Source: Acinetobacter sp. ANC 4470 (lineage in GTDB: Bacteria; Pseudomonadota; Gammaproteobacteria; Pseudomonadales; Moraxellaceae). Taken from it: a stretch of 64,000 bases of DNA. This document shows positions 47,057-56,709 of this stretch, in pieces (position 1 is the stretch's first letter; each line of letters opens with the position of its first letter). Both the position numbers and the translations under genes were made by a program. The notes beneath the pieces were generated by a model that saw only the letters and a list, made by a program, of their open reading frames with translations, searched no databases and was not told the origin of the DNA. The stretch spans positions 62,001-126,000 of the forward strand of contig NZ_NEGC01000003.1 in assembly GCF_002135335.1 (NCBI RefSeq), written 5' to 3'.

Positions 47057-47087
47057 AAAAAAACGCATCCGAGGATGCGTTTTTTTA
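47057..47087. terminator. Bidirectional terminator after purN
   Basis: AAAAAAACGCATCC directly followed by GA and GGATGCGTTTTTTT. Very strong, usable on both strands at the convergent junction. Confidence 0.9.
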
Positions 47088-47111
47088 TTGATATTAATAT
47101 AGATATCGCAA

Positions 47112-47915
47112 TTATTGAGCTTGTTGCTGAATCAACTGCTTAATTAACTTCACAACTTCAACTGGATGCTCCAGTGGGAACATATGTCCGCCTGCTGTAA
47201 TGCTAAAAGGCACCCCGAATTTCTTTTTCACCATCTGTGGAAAGCGACGCGGTAAAAATGGACTTTGCTTTGCAACCACCATGTGTATTGGCAGATGAAT
47301 TTTTTTCTGAGGCAACCACCACAGTGATGGATTGGTTCTAAAAACCTTTACTTCATCCATTTTTGGAATGGTAAGCTCAACACCACCACGAACTTTATCT
47401 TCAGTTAAAGCATAATCGATATAGGCTTGAAAACAGTCGGCATCAAAGTCTTTATAAAAACCTTTAGTGCGAAGCAATTCCGCTGCTTGCTCACGACTAT
47501 CCCAATGATCACGACGACGCAATGACAGTGCCGCAGGTGACATCCGATCCACTGCTTTGAGCTTCAACAGTTTAGCAACATGCAATGCAAAACCGTCTTT
47601 ACCCATAATCAAAGGTGGATCAAGCATAATCACTTGCTCAAACAACTCAGGCCGTTTCAATGCTGCTTGAAAGGTCAGCACTGAACCTAAAGAGTGACCT
47701 AAACCAATAACAGGTCTACCCTTGGCTTGACGGACAATACTGTCAATCACTTGGTTGGTTAAGCTCTCCCAATGATTATCAATGGGATAACGCTTATCTG
47801 TTCCAAGCAGTGGCACATAAATAACCTCGTATTCATCTTTGAGTAAATCAAATAGCTTTTGATAAACTTGAGATGGCACGCCATTGGCGTGCGCAAAATG
47901 AATCAGTGGCTTCAT
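47112..47915 (-). CDS. Alpha/beta hydrolase
   Basis: Serine hydrolase of 267 aa without signal peptide. The N-terminus HFAHANGVPSQVYQKLFDLL carries the family HANG segment. The nucleophile is in GLGHSLGSVLTF (about residues 91-102), and the histidine in AGGHMFPLEHP near the C-terminus. It is translationally coupled to the upstream peptidase gene (ATGA overlap). Substrate unknown; the pattern resembles small-molecule esterases. Confidence 0.85.
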   Translation of the reverse strand: MKPLIHFAHANGVPSQVYQKLFDLLKDEYEVIYVPLLGTDKRYPIDNHWESLTNQVIDSIVRQAKGRPVIGLGHSLGSVLTFQAALKRPELFEQVIMLDPPLIMGKDGFALHVAKLLKLKAVDRMSPAALSLRRRDHWDSREQAAELLRTKGFYKDFDADCFQAYIDYALTEDKVRGGVELTIPKMDEVKVFRTNPSLWWLPQKKIHLPIHMVVAKQSPFLPRRFPQMVKKKFGVPFSITAGGHMFPLEHPVEVVKLIKQLIQQQAQ

Positions 47916-48937
47916 TGTAATTTTGTCGTTTGTTCAGATTGGACTTGTTGTGAAAGTGAGCTCGCAAAGCCTTGTCCAATCGAACTTCCGATACGCCCAA
48001 GTACCGAATCAAAAGGACTATATTCAATGGTGTAATTCACCACTTTATCAACTTTGAGTTCACGTTTCAGCGTATTTAAACTACCCGTACGATCTGCAAT
48101 ACCCAATTTCACTGCTTGATCACCTGTCCAGAACAAGCCTGAGAAGATTGCTGGATCTTGTGATTTCAACTTGTTACCACGACCTTGTTTGACGGCATTG
48201 ATAAAATGATCATGCACATTATCAAGTACACCTTGTACATGTGCTTTTTGTGGGCCATCTACAGGCTGGGTCATTGAAAGTAATGCCTTGTTCTCACCGG
48301 AAGTCATGGTACGGTCTTCAACACCTAATTTTTGCATTAAACCCGTCACACCGTAGTTCGGCATAATTACACCAATCGATCCCACAAGACTGGATGGATT
48401 AACAATAATTTCATCCGCAGCAGACGCAATATAATACGCCCCTGAAGCACCTGTATCACCAATCACGGCATACAGCTTTTTACCGGTATGGGTCTTTTTC
48501 AAATATTGAATTTCTTGCCAGATTTCATCAGACTGCACTGGTGAACCACCTGGTGAGTTAATATTTAAAACCACGGCTTGGCTTTGTTTACTTTCAAAAG
48601 CTTTCTTTAATGCTTTTATGGTATCCGCACTATTCACACTTTGTTTATCTGCAGCAATTGTTCCAACAATATCAACCACAGCAATATGCGAACTTGTTGT
48701 TGCGGTAGGATCTGTGGTTGATGTGCTACAGCTTTTCCCCATTAACACTAAAACAAAAAGGATATAAGCAAAAGTGAGACATTTAAAAAATATTCCCCAA
48801 CGACGCGCACGGCGCTGTTCTTCTACCGATGCTAAAACGGCTTTCTCTAAAATATGCCATTCTTTGCCCGTTATATTTTGCGTATTATGTTGTGTATTCT
48901 GAATGTCATTTTCTGGTTTTGGCGGCCAATCGGACAT
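47912..48937 (-). CDS. sppA: SppA-type S49 signal peptide peptidase
   Basis: Membrane-bound serine peptidase that degrades cleaved signal peptides, short single-domain form (341 aa, against about 600 in E. coli SppA). One helix at about residues 45-63 (GIFFKCLTFAYILFVLVLMG), then periplasmic. NSPGGSPVQSDEIWQEI is conserved, the Ser nucleophile lies in GDTGASGAYYIAS, and the general-base Lys is probably in TSGENKALLS. SLVGSIGVIMPNYG matches the family. Signal peptidase and hydrolase are co-transcribed. Confidence 0.9.
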   Translation of the reverse strand: MSDWPPKPENDIQNTQHNTQNITGKEWHILEKAVLASVEEQRRARRWGIFFKCLTFAYILFVLVLMGKSCSTSTTDPTATTSSHIAVVDIVGTIAADKQSVNSADTIKALKKAFESKQSQAVVLNINSPGGSPVQSDEIWQEIQYLKKTHTGKKLYAVIGDTGASGAYYIASAADEIIVNPSSLVGSIGVIMPNYGVTGLMQKLGVEDRTMTSGENKALLSMTQPVDGPQKAHVQGVLDNVHDHFINAVKQGRGNKLKSQDPAIFSGLFWTGDQAVKLGIADRTGSLNTLKRELKVDKVVNYTIEYSPFDSVLGRIGSSIGQGFASSLSQQVQSEQTTKLQ

Positions 48938-49066
48938 GGAAAATAATCCAATGATGAGTTAAATTGAACTCATTATATACACTGAATCATAGAAATCTGC
49001 CTAAACAATATATTTTCCCCTATAATATTTTTCTTTTTGACTCTTTTTCTACATTGACGACAGGCA

Positions 49067-50032
49067 ATGACTGACCATACTTCAACAAATACGACGTATC
49101 GCTTACTTAAATTTTTAAGCAGACAACCCATTCAAATTTCTAGATTTATTGCTCAAAGTTTAGCAGGTCTAGTGAATTTACTTAAAATGTCAAAAACGTC
49201 AGATACGATTCGTCTTAATCTGCAAATTGCGTTACCCGAATTAAGCGCTGAACAACATGAAAAGATTATTCCGCAGGCGATTCGTAATGAACTAACCGCA
49301 TATTTCGAATTTTTTAGCATTTGGGGTGCAGATAATAATAAAAATATTGCTCGTATTCATTCCATTACTGGAGAGCAGCTACTGAAAGATGCTCTAACAG
49401 CACCTGAAGGTTTGGTCCTGATTGTGCCGCACTTTGGCACATGGGAAATTATGAATGCTTATCTGGCTCAATTTACCCCAATGACCATTCTGTATAAACC
49501 CGTCAAAAATGAATCCGCCAATCAATTTGTACGTGAGGCGCGAAGTCGTGAGCAGGCAAACTTAGTCCCGACCGATGAATCGGGTGTCAGACAAATTTTT
49601 AAAGCTTTAAAACAAGGCGGTACGACAGTTATTTTGCCAGATCATACGCCTAATTTTAGTGGGGAAATGATTCCTTATTTTGGCATACCACTCGCGACCA
49701 GTAATTTAAGTGCCAAACTGATTCAAAAAACCAAAGCTAAAACCTTATTTTTATATGCAATGCGTAATGATAATCATGGTTTTGATATGTACATTGAACC
49801 TATAGATGATCGAATTTACCAAGGCAATGCCAATGATGGCACTCGTGTTATTTTAGAAACAATTGAAGATTTAATTCGTCGTTATCCAGAACATTATCAT
49901 TGGAGTTATAAGCGCTTTAAAGCCAATCCAGCTTTAGATCAGGTCTATCATTTAAATACAGATGAAGCACTTAAATTGGTTGAGGACATCCGCACCCAAG
50001 CTGCCCAGACTAAAAATCACTTAGTGCTTTAA
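49067..50032 (+). CDS. LpxL/HtrB-like lipid A acyltransferase
   Basis: Lysophospholipid acyltransferase-type enzyme that adds a secondary acyl chain to lipid A. The N-terminus has a weakly hydrophobic amphipathic region, and the catalytic HxxxxE motif is PHFGTWEIMNA (about residues 125-135). Other conserved parts are ILYKPVKNESANQFVREARS, VILPDHTPNFSGEM and HYHWSYKRFK near the end. Length 321 aa is normal. Acinetobacter has LpxL and LpxM types, which the sequence alone does not separate. The gene overlaps the tail of convergent comEC by 12 bases. Confidence 0.85.
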   Translation: MTDHTSTNTTYRLLKFLSRQPIQISRFIAQSLAGLVNLLKMSKTSDTIRLNLQIALPELSAEQHEKIIPQAIRNELTAYFEFFSIWGADNNKNIARIHSITGEQLLKDALTAPEGLVLIVPHFGTWEIMNAYLAQFTPMTILYKPVKNESANQFVREARSREQANLVPTDESGVRQIFKALKQGGTTVILPDHTPNFSGEMIPYFGIPLATSNLSAKLIQKTKAKTLFLYAMRNDNHGFDMYIEPIDDRIYQGNANDGTRVILETIEDLIRRYPEHYHWSYKRFKANPALDQVYHLNTDEALKLVEDIRTQAAQTKNHLVL

Positions 50033-52447
50033 CCATTGCTTAGTATCTCGCTCAAATGCAATAGACATGATGTTTTTCTGCTTAAAAAAACGAATACTGC
50101 CATGTTCTATGGTGCTAAGTAGTGGAATGTTTAATTCTTTTAAACGAGACTCCACAATCACACTTGGATGTCCATAGCGATTATTCCAGCCTGCCGATGC
50201 AACTGTTAATTTTGGCTTTAATTGTTTTAAAAAGTGATAAGCGGAACTATGTCGGCTACCATGATGCCCCAATACCAAAACGTCGACTTTTAAATATGGA
50301 TAAGCCTGTAAAATGTGATATTCCGTTTCCCAACCTGCGTCCCCCATCAACAAAAAATTTTGATAAGGTTGAACATTTTTCACCTGCAAATAAACCACAC
50401 AAGACATTTCATTTTTTTCAAATTTCGCCTGTGCCAAGTGCTCAGGTTTCGGTGATAACACCGTAATATTGACGCGATCGCTCCACTGCCACTGCTGCCC
50501 CTGATGACAATAATCAAACTGACTCAACTTTTCGACTTTTACCTGTTCATTGGAATATACATTTTTGATGGCTAAATCATGCTTAATCGACTCATATCCA
50601 CCATAATGATCTTGGTCTAAATGGGTCAAAATCAATTGATTCAATTGCGAAACACCATTTACAGATAAAAAAGGCAAAATAATTTGCTTACCCACACTAA
50701 ATTGATCTTCATCATAATTTCCACCCATATCAATCATTAAGGTCTGTTCTTGATCACGGATAAAAATCGCTTGACCTTGCCCTACATCTAACACTGTCAA
50801 TTCAAAATCATTTTTATCAGCATCAACCACAATCAAAGGCATAAAACACAAAATAGCCCAAAATTTTGGCACTACACCACGCGGCAAAAATAGAATCACC
50901 AAGCCCAAACATAAACTGAGTAATGTCCAACTATTCATCGCAATCGGTTGTAATGTCGGTGAAAAAATCCAATCTAACCATTGGATAAAAATAAGTAATC
51001 CAGAAATACACAGATCATTGATTTGAAAAACTAACCCACCCAATGGTTCAAAAATGAAATAGCACAGTGCTCCAATAATATCTAATGGCACAATCACTAA
51101 ACCAATCCATGAAATCGCAAACAGATTACTCAATGGTGTTACCCATACGATCTGTTTAAAGAACATCAGCATCAGTGGCAACAAAGCCAAAAATATTTTC
51201 CACTGCGATTCAATTAAAATTTTCAGCTGAATTTTGATTACCTGAGTCTGGGTTTTTATTTCCTCCAGATGACTTTGCTGCTGCACCGTTTGATAAATAC
51301 GCAGCAACACAAAATACGCGCTATAAGACAACCAGAAAGCAGCCGATAAAATACTAAAAGGATCAAAAATGAGTAAAATAGCAGCGCTAAAAAGTAAAAT
51401 ACTCAACGCTTGGATTTTCTGTTTAAATAAAATACACGCACTAATCAGTAAATAGGTCAATAACGTTCTGAGCGCAGGAATTTCAAAACCCACAAAAGCA
51501 CAGTACAACAATACGCATATGCAAAAAGGTAATATCAACAGATATTGCTTGGGGCATTTCAAATAGATTTGCGGACAATAACGACAAATGAGTTGATGCA
51601 GACTCCAACACAGCAGTAAAGCAAAAATAAGAACATGCGGCCCAGATATTGCCAATAAATGACTCATGCCAAAACGTTGGAATAAGTGTTCCGTTTCTGG
51701 CTGAAGTAGGCTTTGATCCCCTGTCAATAAAGCCAACAGTAATCCTTTATTACGTACTGGTTGTTGAGCAATAAAATTGCGCAGTGCAAGACGTTGTTGC
51801 TCCACCCAGAGTTGCATTTGATTCAAAGTTGAATGTTGTTGCCTTACATAACGAGCATAACCTAAGGCATAAATGTCTTGTTCAGACAGTTTTTGTATCG
51901 CTGAAACTTTAAACCCCGACATGATATTTTGCTGAATGTACCATTGCTCTTGATCAAAAGCACCTTGCGTTGCATAACTATGTGCAGGTCGTGTGTTGCC
52001 CTGTAGGCGATAGTATTGACCAAGCTCAAGTGACGTTTTCAGCTTTGAATCTATTTCATTTTTTAAAAATGCTTGCCATTGCACAACTTCGGCATGCCGA
52101 TTCAACACCTGAATTTTTTGTTGTATGGATTGATCGCCCCATTCATTTAAATTTTTGACATAGACAATCACTTCAACCTGTTCAACCTGCCGTTCTCGAA
52201 ACTGTAAACGATCATTCAGTTGATGATAGGCATAACTATAGCCCAGCGTTATGCCAACACTAAAACCGATACAGAGCTGTAAACATTTGAAATACAATGA
52301 ATGGACGTGTTTTAAAACTGTCAGCTTCAACATCAATACGAGGATAAAAAGAACAATACTCGGAATAAGCAACGACTGCAAAATTGGGAAGGTTTTCCCC
52401 ATCGTAGCAATTCCAATGACCCAGCCTACGCAGATTAATTGCATCAT
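50021..52447 (-). CDS. comEC: DNA uptake channel protein ComEC/Rec2
   Basis: Inner-membrane channel for transforming DNA, 808 aa. The N-terminal helices and an OB-like region (about 60-210) precede the competence domain (LLLALLTGDQSLLQPETEHL, GMSHLLAISGPHVLIFALLL) with many helices. The C-terminal metallo-beta-lactamase-like domain has LTVLDVGQGQAIFI, LTHLDQDHYGGYES and LVLGHHGSRHSSAYHFL, the metal ligands of a probable nuclease. Acinetobacter is known for natural competence. Its tail overlaps the convergent acyltransferase. Confidence 0.94.
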   Translation of the reverse strand: MMQLICVGWVIGIATMGKTFPILQSLLIPSIVLFILVLMLKLTVLKHVHSLYFKCLQLCIGFSVGITLGYSYAYHQLNDRLQFRERQVEQVEVIVYVKNLNEWGDQSIQQKIQVLNRHAEVVQWQAFLKNEIDSKLKTSLELGQYYRLQGNTRPAHSYATQGAFDQEQWYIQQNIMSGFKVSAIQKLSEQDIYALGYARYVRQQHSTLNQMQLWVEQQRLALRNFIAQQPVRNKGLLLALLTGDQSLLQPETEHLFQRFGMSHLLAISGPHVLIFALLLCWSLHQLICRYCPQIYLKCPKQYLLILPFCICVLLYCAFVGFEIPALRTLLTYLLISACILFKQKIQALSILLFSAAILLIFDPFSILSAAFWLSYSAYFVLLRIYQTVQQQSHLEEIKTQTQVIKIQLKILIESQWKIFLALLPLMLMFFKQIVWVTPLSNLFAISWIGLVIVPLDIIGALCYFIFEPLGGLVFQINDLCISGLLIFIQWLDWIFSPTLQPIAMNSWTLLSLCLGLVILFLPRGVVPKFWAILCFMPLIVVDADKNDFELTVLDVGQGQAIFIRDQEQTLMIDMGGNYDEDQFSVGKQIILPFLSVNGVSQLNQLILTHLDQDHYGGYESIKHDLAIKNVYSNEQVKVEKLSQFDYCHQGQQWQWSDRVNITVLSPKPEHLAQAKFEKNEMSCVVYLQVKNVQPYQNFLLMGDAGWETEYHILQAYPYLKVDVLVLGHHGSRHSSAYHFLKQLKPKLTVASAGWNNRYGHPSVIVESRLKELNIPLLSTIEHGSIRFFKQKNIMSIAFERDTKQWLKH

Positions 52448-52531
52448 TATTTTTATAGTTTTTTAATTTTTCGCAATATTAAAGCCCACCGGAGTGAGCT
52501 TCAATCATTTTTTTAATTTATCGACCAGCGT

Positions 52532-53215
52532 CTAACCGTCAATCCATACACCATCTTGCATATGCAAAATAGAATCGCCTGCTTGAGCCAATTGTTCATC
52601 ATGCGTCACAATGAGCATAGCCATATTAAACTCACGACGTAACTCACTGAGCAGTTCAAAAATTTTCACTGCCGTTTTACGATCTAAGTTCCCCGTCGGT
52701 TCATCAGCCAACATCAGTTCAGGTTTGGTCACCAAAGCACGTGCTAAAGCCACACGTTGACGTTCACCACCAGATAACTCACCGGGCTTATGCGTCATGC
52801 GATGCGACAACCCTACGCGATTCAGCAAGTATTCAGCTTGTTCTTTAGATTGTTTGTAGTTAGTACCTGCACGTAGCATCAATGGCATCGCAACATTTTC
52901 CAAAGCGCTGAATTCAGGCAAAAGATGGTGGAATTGATAGACAAAACCCAAATGCTGATTACGCAAATAACCACGTTCAGCTTCACCCAAAATATCAAAG
53001 CGCTTGTCATTTAAAAAGACTTGCCCTTCTGTTGGACAGTCTAAGCCACCCAGCACATGCAACAAAGTACTTTTACCTGATCCACTTGAACCCACAATCG
53101 AAACAAACTCACCTGCTTTGACTTGCAAAGACAAGTTTTTAATCACTTCAACTGTAGTCTTACCATCGGTAAAACTTTTGGAGATATTTTTGGCTTCGAG
53201 GACAATATTACTCAT
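52532..53215 (-). CDS. lolD: Lipoprotein-releasing ABC transporter ATPase LolD
   Basis: ATPase that drives extraction of outer-membrane lipoproteins. It has Walker A VGSSGSGKSTLLHVL (about residues 40-54), signature LSGGERQRVALARAL, Walker B LMLADEPTGNLD and H-loop IVTHDEQLA. I chose the start at 53215 (MSNIVLEAKNIS), 227 aa, which overlaps the permease stop. The in-frame start at 53275 gives an untypical tail of 20 residues inside the permease gene. It is coupled to the upstream LolC/E-type gene. Confidence 0.94.
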   Translation of the reverse strand: MSNIVLEAKNISKSFTDGKTTVEVIKNLSLQVKAGEFVSIVGSSGSGKSTLLHVLGGLDCPTEGQVFLNDKRFDILGEAERGYLRNQHLGFVYQFHHLLPEFSALENVAMPLMLRAGTNYKQSKEQAEYLLNRVGLSHRMTHKPGELSGGERQRVALARALVTKPELMLADEPTGNLDRKTAVKIFELLSELRREFNMAMLIVTHDEQLAQAGDSILHMQDGVWIDG

Positions 53216-54443
53216 AACGCAAAGCCTCTGCAGGTTGAATTTTGGCAGCACGAAATGCTGGATAAATCGTTGCAAGGAAGCTTAAAAGTAAGGATAAGCA
53301 AACTATGACCATCACATCTTGCCAACGCAAATAAGATGGTAAGTAATTAATAAAATACGCATCAAATAAGTTCAAACCAAATGCGGTATTGATCCAACCC
53401 ATAAAACCACTAATGCTTGAGGCAAAAATAATACCCAAAATAGCACCTGAGACTGTACCAATCACACCAATGATCGTGCCTTGCACCATAAAAATTCGGG
53501 TAATCGTTGCGGGTGAAGCGCCCAATGTACGCAAAATCGCAATATCTGATTTTTTATCAGTCACCACCATCACCAACGATGACACAATATTAAATGCCGC
53601 AACCAAGACAATCAGAAAAAGTAGCAAGCTCACCATGGCTTTTTCCATCTGAATAGCACTAAACAAATTACCGTGAGTAAAAGTCCAATTCGATGCATAA
53701 AAATTCGAAGGTAAATCTTTCACAATGTCATCGGCAACTTTTGGCGCAAGGAAAATATCATCCAGTTTTAAACGAACACCTTGAGCACCATCTGGAAGAC
53801 GTAATAATGTAGAAGCATCATTCAAGGCGATATAGCCCATCATGGAATCTACTTCTGCACCAATACTAAAAATACCGACAATTTTAAAGCGTTTGAAACG
53901 CGGTACCACACCTGCTGGTGATGGTGTTGCTTCAGGGAGAACTAAAGTAATACTGTCATTCAGCCCCAAACCAAGTGAATCCGTCATTTGTTTACCTAAA
54001 ACAATGCCAAACTCACCTTTTTTCAAACGGTCTATACTGCCTTCAACCATATGATCTTGGATAATTGAAACTTTCTTTTCATATTCAGGTTCAATTCCTG
54101 AAACCATAATTCCAGCCACTTGCCCTTGGGCGGTCAGCATGCCTTGTAACTGGGTAAATGGTGCTACGCCTTTGACATGCTCATGTTGCTCAATTTTTTT
54201 TGCAAGTTCCGGCCAATTTGTTAAAATTTGCGTTGAAGAAACAGTAGCTTGAGGTATCATTCCTAAGACACGGTTTTTCAACTCTCGGTCGAAACCATTC
54301 ATAACAGATAAGACTGTAATGAGTACAGCCACACCTAAGGTGAGACCGATCATAGAAACCAACGCAATAAAAGAAATAAAGTGGTTACTACGCCGTGCGC
54401 GGGTATATCTCAACCCTATATACAGCGAGATTGGTTTAAACAT
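53208..54443 (-). CDS. Lipoprotein-releasing permease, LolC/E type (LolF-like)
   Basis: FtsX/MacB-type permease of 411 aa with four helices: near residues 20-45 (ALVSMIGLTLGVAVLITVLS) and three in the C-terminal 150 residues. YTRARRSNHFISFIALVSMI is the LolC/E start, and DKKSDIAILRTLGASPATI the coupling segment facing LolD. Only one permease gene lies here, with LolD downstream and a divergent unrelated gene upstream. This fits the LolF-LolD version known in Acinetobacter rather than the LolC-LolD-LolE set. It overlaps lolD by eight bases. Confidence 0.92.
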   Translation of the reverse strand: MFKPISLYIGLRYTRARRSNHFISFIALVSMIGLTLGVAVLITVLSVMNGFDRELKNRVLGMIPQATVSSTQILTNWPELAKKIEQHEHVKGVAPFTQLQGMLTAQGQVAGIMVSGIEPEYEKKVSIIQDHMVEGSIDRLKKGEFGIVLGKQMTDSLGLGLNDSITLVLPEATPSPAGVVPRFKRFKIVGIFSIGAEVDSMMGYIALNDASTLLRLPDGAQGVRLKLDDIFLAPKVADDIVKDLPSNFYASNWTFTHGNLFSAIQMEKAMVSLLLFLIVLVAAFNIVSSLVMVVTDKKSDIAILRTLGASPATITRIFMVQGTIIGVIGTVSGAILGIIFASSISGFMGWINTAFGLNLFDAYFINYLPSYLRWQDVMVIVCLSLLLSFLATIYPAFRAAKIQPAEALRYE

Positions 54444-54466
54444 ACCATCTAGTCCGAGGAATAATT

Positions 54467-55030
54467 ATGGAAAATTTACAGCATCAAAGTGGCAACATGG
54501 AACGACGTGTGATGTCACGTATAGATGCTGCCTTGCGAATTAATTATCAGATTATTTCTGATGATGTCGCATTAAATGACCCTTATGATCCTAACTTTGT
54601 GCTGCCACGTTATTTTCTACTACTCGCAGAATTAGATCAATTTGATCATGCATTAAACTACGAATTAGAACAATTAACCCAAAAAGATCAACAAATTGCT
54701 CGAATCTTATCCTTATTCAACCAAAAATTAAACCTTATTACCGGTTCCTTGTACGACACAATTGTACAATCCATGTTACCCATACCAGAAGATGTTAATT
54801 TTTCAGAAACAGGATTCAGCTTTTTTAATGAGCGTCTCATTCAAGAAGGAACTTACATTCATGTGACCTTAAGCCACCCTGAAAATTTCTTTCATATTGC
54901 TGCAACTGCGCAAGTGGTCTATAGCCGCACAGAAGAAAATGGTAAATTCCGTACAGGAGCCTATTTCATCACCTTACATCCACAGGATCGAGTTAAACTT
55001 GCCGAATGTATATCTACTAACCAAAAATAA
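54467..55030 (+). CDS. PilZ-like domain protein
   Basis: A 187-residue cytoplasmic protein. The N-terminus has MERRVMSRIDAALRINYQII, a middle helical stretch of about 60 residues, and the C-terminal part has EDVNFSETGFSFF (about 108-120), matching the N-x-S-x-x-G motif of PilZ, with further strands YIHVTLS and ARVVYSRT-like segments. The paired RxxxR normally lies just before N-x-S-x-x-G; here the only candidate (Arg14-Arg18) is about 95 residues away. Binding of cyclic di-GMP is therefore uncertain. It is divergent from the Lol genes. Confidence 0.75.
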   Translation: MENLQHQSGNMERRVMSRIDAALRINYQIISDDVALNDPYDPNFVLPRYFLLLAELDQFDHALNYELEQLTQKDQQIARILSLFNQKLNLITGSLYDTIVQSMLPIPEDVNFSETGFSFFNERLIQEGTYIHVTLSHPENFFHIAATAQVVYSRTEENGKFRTGAYFITLHPQDRVKLAECISTNQK

Positions 55031-55041
55031 AAACTCAAAAT

Positions 55042-55953
55042 TTAAGGGTTAGATTTAATCTTATGGGCGAGTGTTCGACTCGCCTTAAGGTCGCGATAGA
55101 AATAAATAAACAAACCAAATAACAAAACGAATGCCCCGACAAAAACCATTGCAGACAAAGATTCATGATTAAGAACAGCACCAATCAATAAGGCAATCAT
55201 TGGAGTCATGACCGTGGTGAGTGACAAAGTCGTCGCTTGAATATTTTGTACCAATTTAAAATAACAGAACATCGCAATCAGTGATGCCATGACCACCGTA
55301 TACATAAGCGCCAACAAAGACTTTGCATTTGGAATATGCGTCGGTACATATTGCCAAATAAAGGGCACGATACATATAGCCGCAATGGTTGAGACAAAAA
55401 TCGAGCCCGTTGCTTGTGCTACAGGTTCAATATTGGCATTGACCTTTTTCACCCAGAAAATGGATAACGCATAGGTAAATACACTCATCAACATTAAACC
55501 GATCCCAATCGGGTTTATATGTTGATTTTCGCCACCAAAGCAAATAATGGCCAGTCCAGCCACAGCAACCACCATACCCAACCACTGTAAACGACTTAAA
55601 CGCTGTTTAAAGCCAAAATACCCGATCAGACCCGCCATAATGGGGGCTAAACCAAACATCAAAGCAATAATCCCCGAACTTAAATAACTGGTCGCAATAT
55701 AGGTAAAGATCTGAGACCCCATTAAGCTAAATGAACCCGCCAAATAACTATGCCAAGATGTTTGATCCGTTGGAAATTTAACTTTTAGGATCAGCAACAA
55801 CATAATAGCTAGCGGTAAAGCGATAAAAAACCGTAGTACCAAAGCCCAAAGTAAATGTAGATCAGAGACACTCCACACAATCGCCAATGGCGTTGTCGCC
55901 CAAATAAACACCAACAAGGCATAGGTTGATACGATATTGGCTTTAGAAGGCAT
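55042..55953 (-). CDS. EamA-family (DMT) transporter
   Basis: Inner-membrane protein of the drug/metabolite transporter superfamily, 303 aa with about ten helices in two EamA repeats. The first ends with MFGLAPIMAGLIGYFGFKQR. The second contains LSLTTVMTPMIALLIGAVLN, the usual conserved PxxxxxxG region before the last helices. It has a polar basic C-terminus. Substrate unknown. It lies 12 bases after the YaiI-type gene on the same strand and may be co-transcribed. Confidence 0.88.
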   Translation of the reverse strand: MPSKANIVSTYALLVFIWATTPLAIVWSVSDLHLLWALVLRFFIALPLAIMLLLILKVKFPTDQTSWHSYLAGSFSLMGSQIFTYIATSYLSSGIIALMFGLAPIMAGLIGYFGFKQRLSRLQWLGMVVAVAGLAIICFGGENQHINPIGIGLMLMSVFTYALSIFWVKKVNANIEPVAQATGSIFVSTIAAICIVPFIWQYVPTHIPNAKSLLALMYTVVMASLIAMFCYFKLVQNIQATTLSLTTVMTPMIALLIGAVLNHESLSAMVFVGAFVLLFGLFIYFYRDLKASRTLAHKIKSNP

Positions 55954-55965
55954 AATCAGCTCGGC

Positions 55966-56436
55966 TTAAAGTGCAGTTTTACGTTTCTGTTTTTGGATCG
56001 TTTGATCGAGTGAGCTGGAAAATTCACGTTTATCACGTTCAGAAATCGGCGGTGGGCCACCTGTGTTTACACCTGCCCCGCGTAAAGAATCCATAAAATC
56101 ACGTAAATGCAGACGGGCTTTTACATTGGCTGTGGTATAAACCTCACCTCGTGGATGAATCGCAATTCCGCCCTTTTCAATCACCTGTGCCGCTAAAGGA
56201 ATGTCTTGTGTCATCACAATATCATGCTCTTTCATGCGTTCGATGATTTCTTTATCTGCGGCATCAGCCCCACTCATCACTTGAATGGAGTTAATCCGTA
56301 CTGAAGGTGTAATCCCTACATTTTGGTTGGCCACAAAAGTGACTTCTAATTGATAGCGATCTGAAGCACGAAGAATGACTTCACGTAGAATTTTAGGCAA
56401 TGCATCTGCATCGACCCAAAGTTTAAATGGCAGCAC
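55966..56436 (-). CDS. YaiI/YqxD-family (DUF188) protein
   Basis: A 156-residue PIN-like-fold protein of unknown function. It begins [20 protein letters not shown] with the family's conserved Asp residues. [47 protein letters not shown] and the end [12 protein letters not shown] are near-invariant in the family. The acidic residues suggest metal binding. It leads a minus-strand pair with an EamA transporter. Confidence 0.93.
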   Translation of the reverse strand: MLPFKLWVDADALPKILREVILRASDRYQLEVTFVANQNVGITPSVRINSIQVMSGADAADKEIIERMKEHDIVMTQDIPLAAQVIEKGGIAIHPRGEVYTTANVKARLHLRDFMDSLRGAGVNTGGPPPISERDKREFSSSLDQTIQKQKRKTAL

Positions 56437-56709
56437 AAAGCATCCATAACAAGAATAAGACGAACACTTAGTTTAACAAATTCCAGATGACAAGATGATG
56501 GATAAATCCACTTAATCCATTTAGCTCTTTTACCTCAATTCAGCGAAATAGCATTTTTAAAACAAAAACTATTGCCGCCTAAGTTCGGTTAATTCAAGGT
56601 ATTTCCTCTATTTCACTGACTTTGATATTTTAATTTAGTCTAGGTGACTTGAAATTTTAAAATAACCCTCGATTTAATATACAAATACAAACCAACATCA
56701 ATTGTGAAT

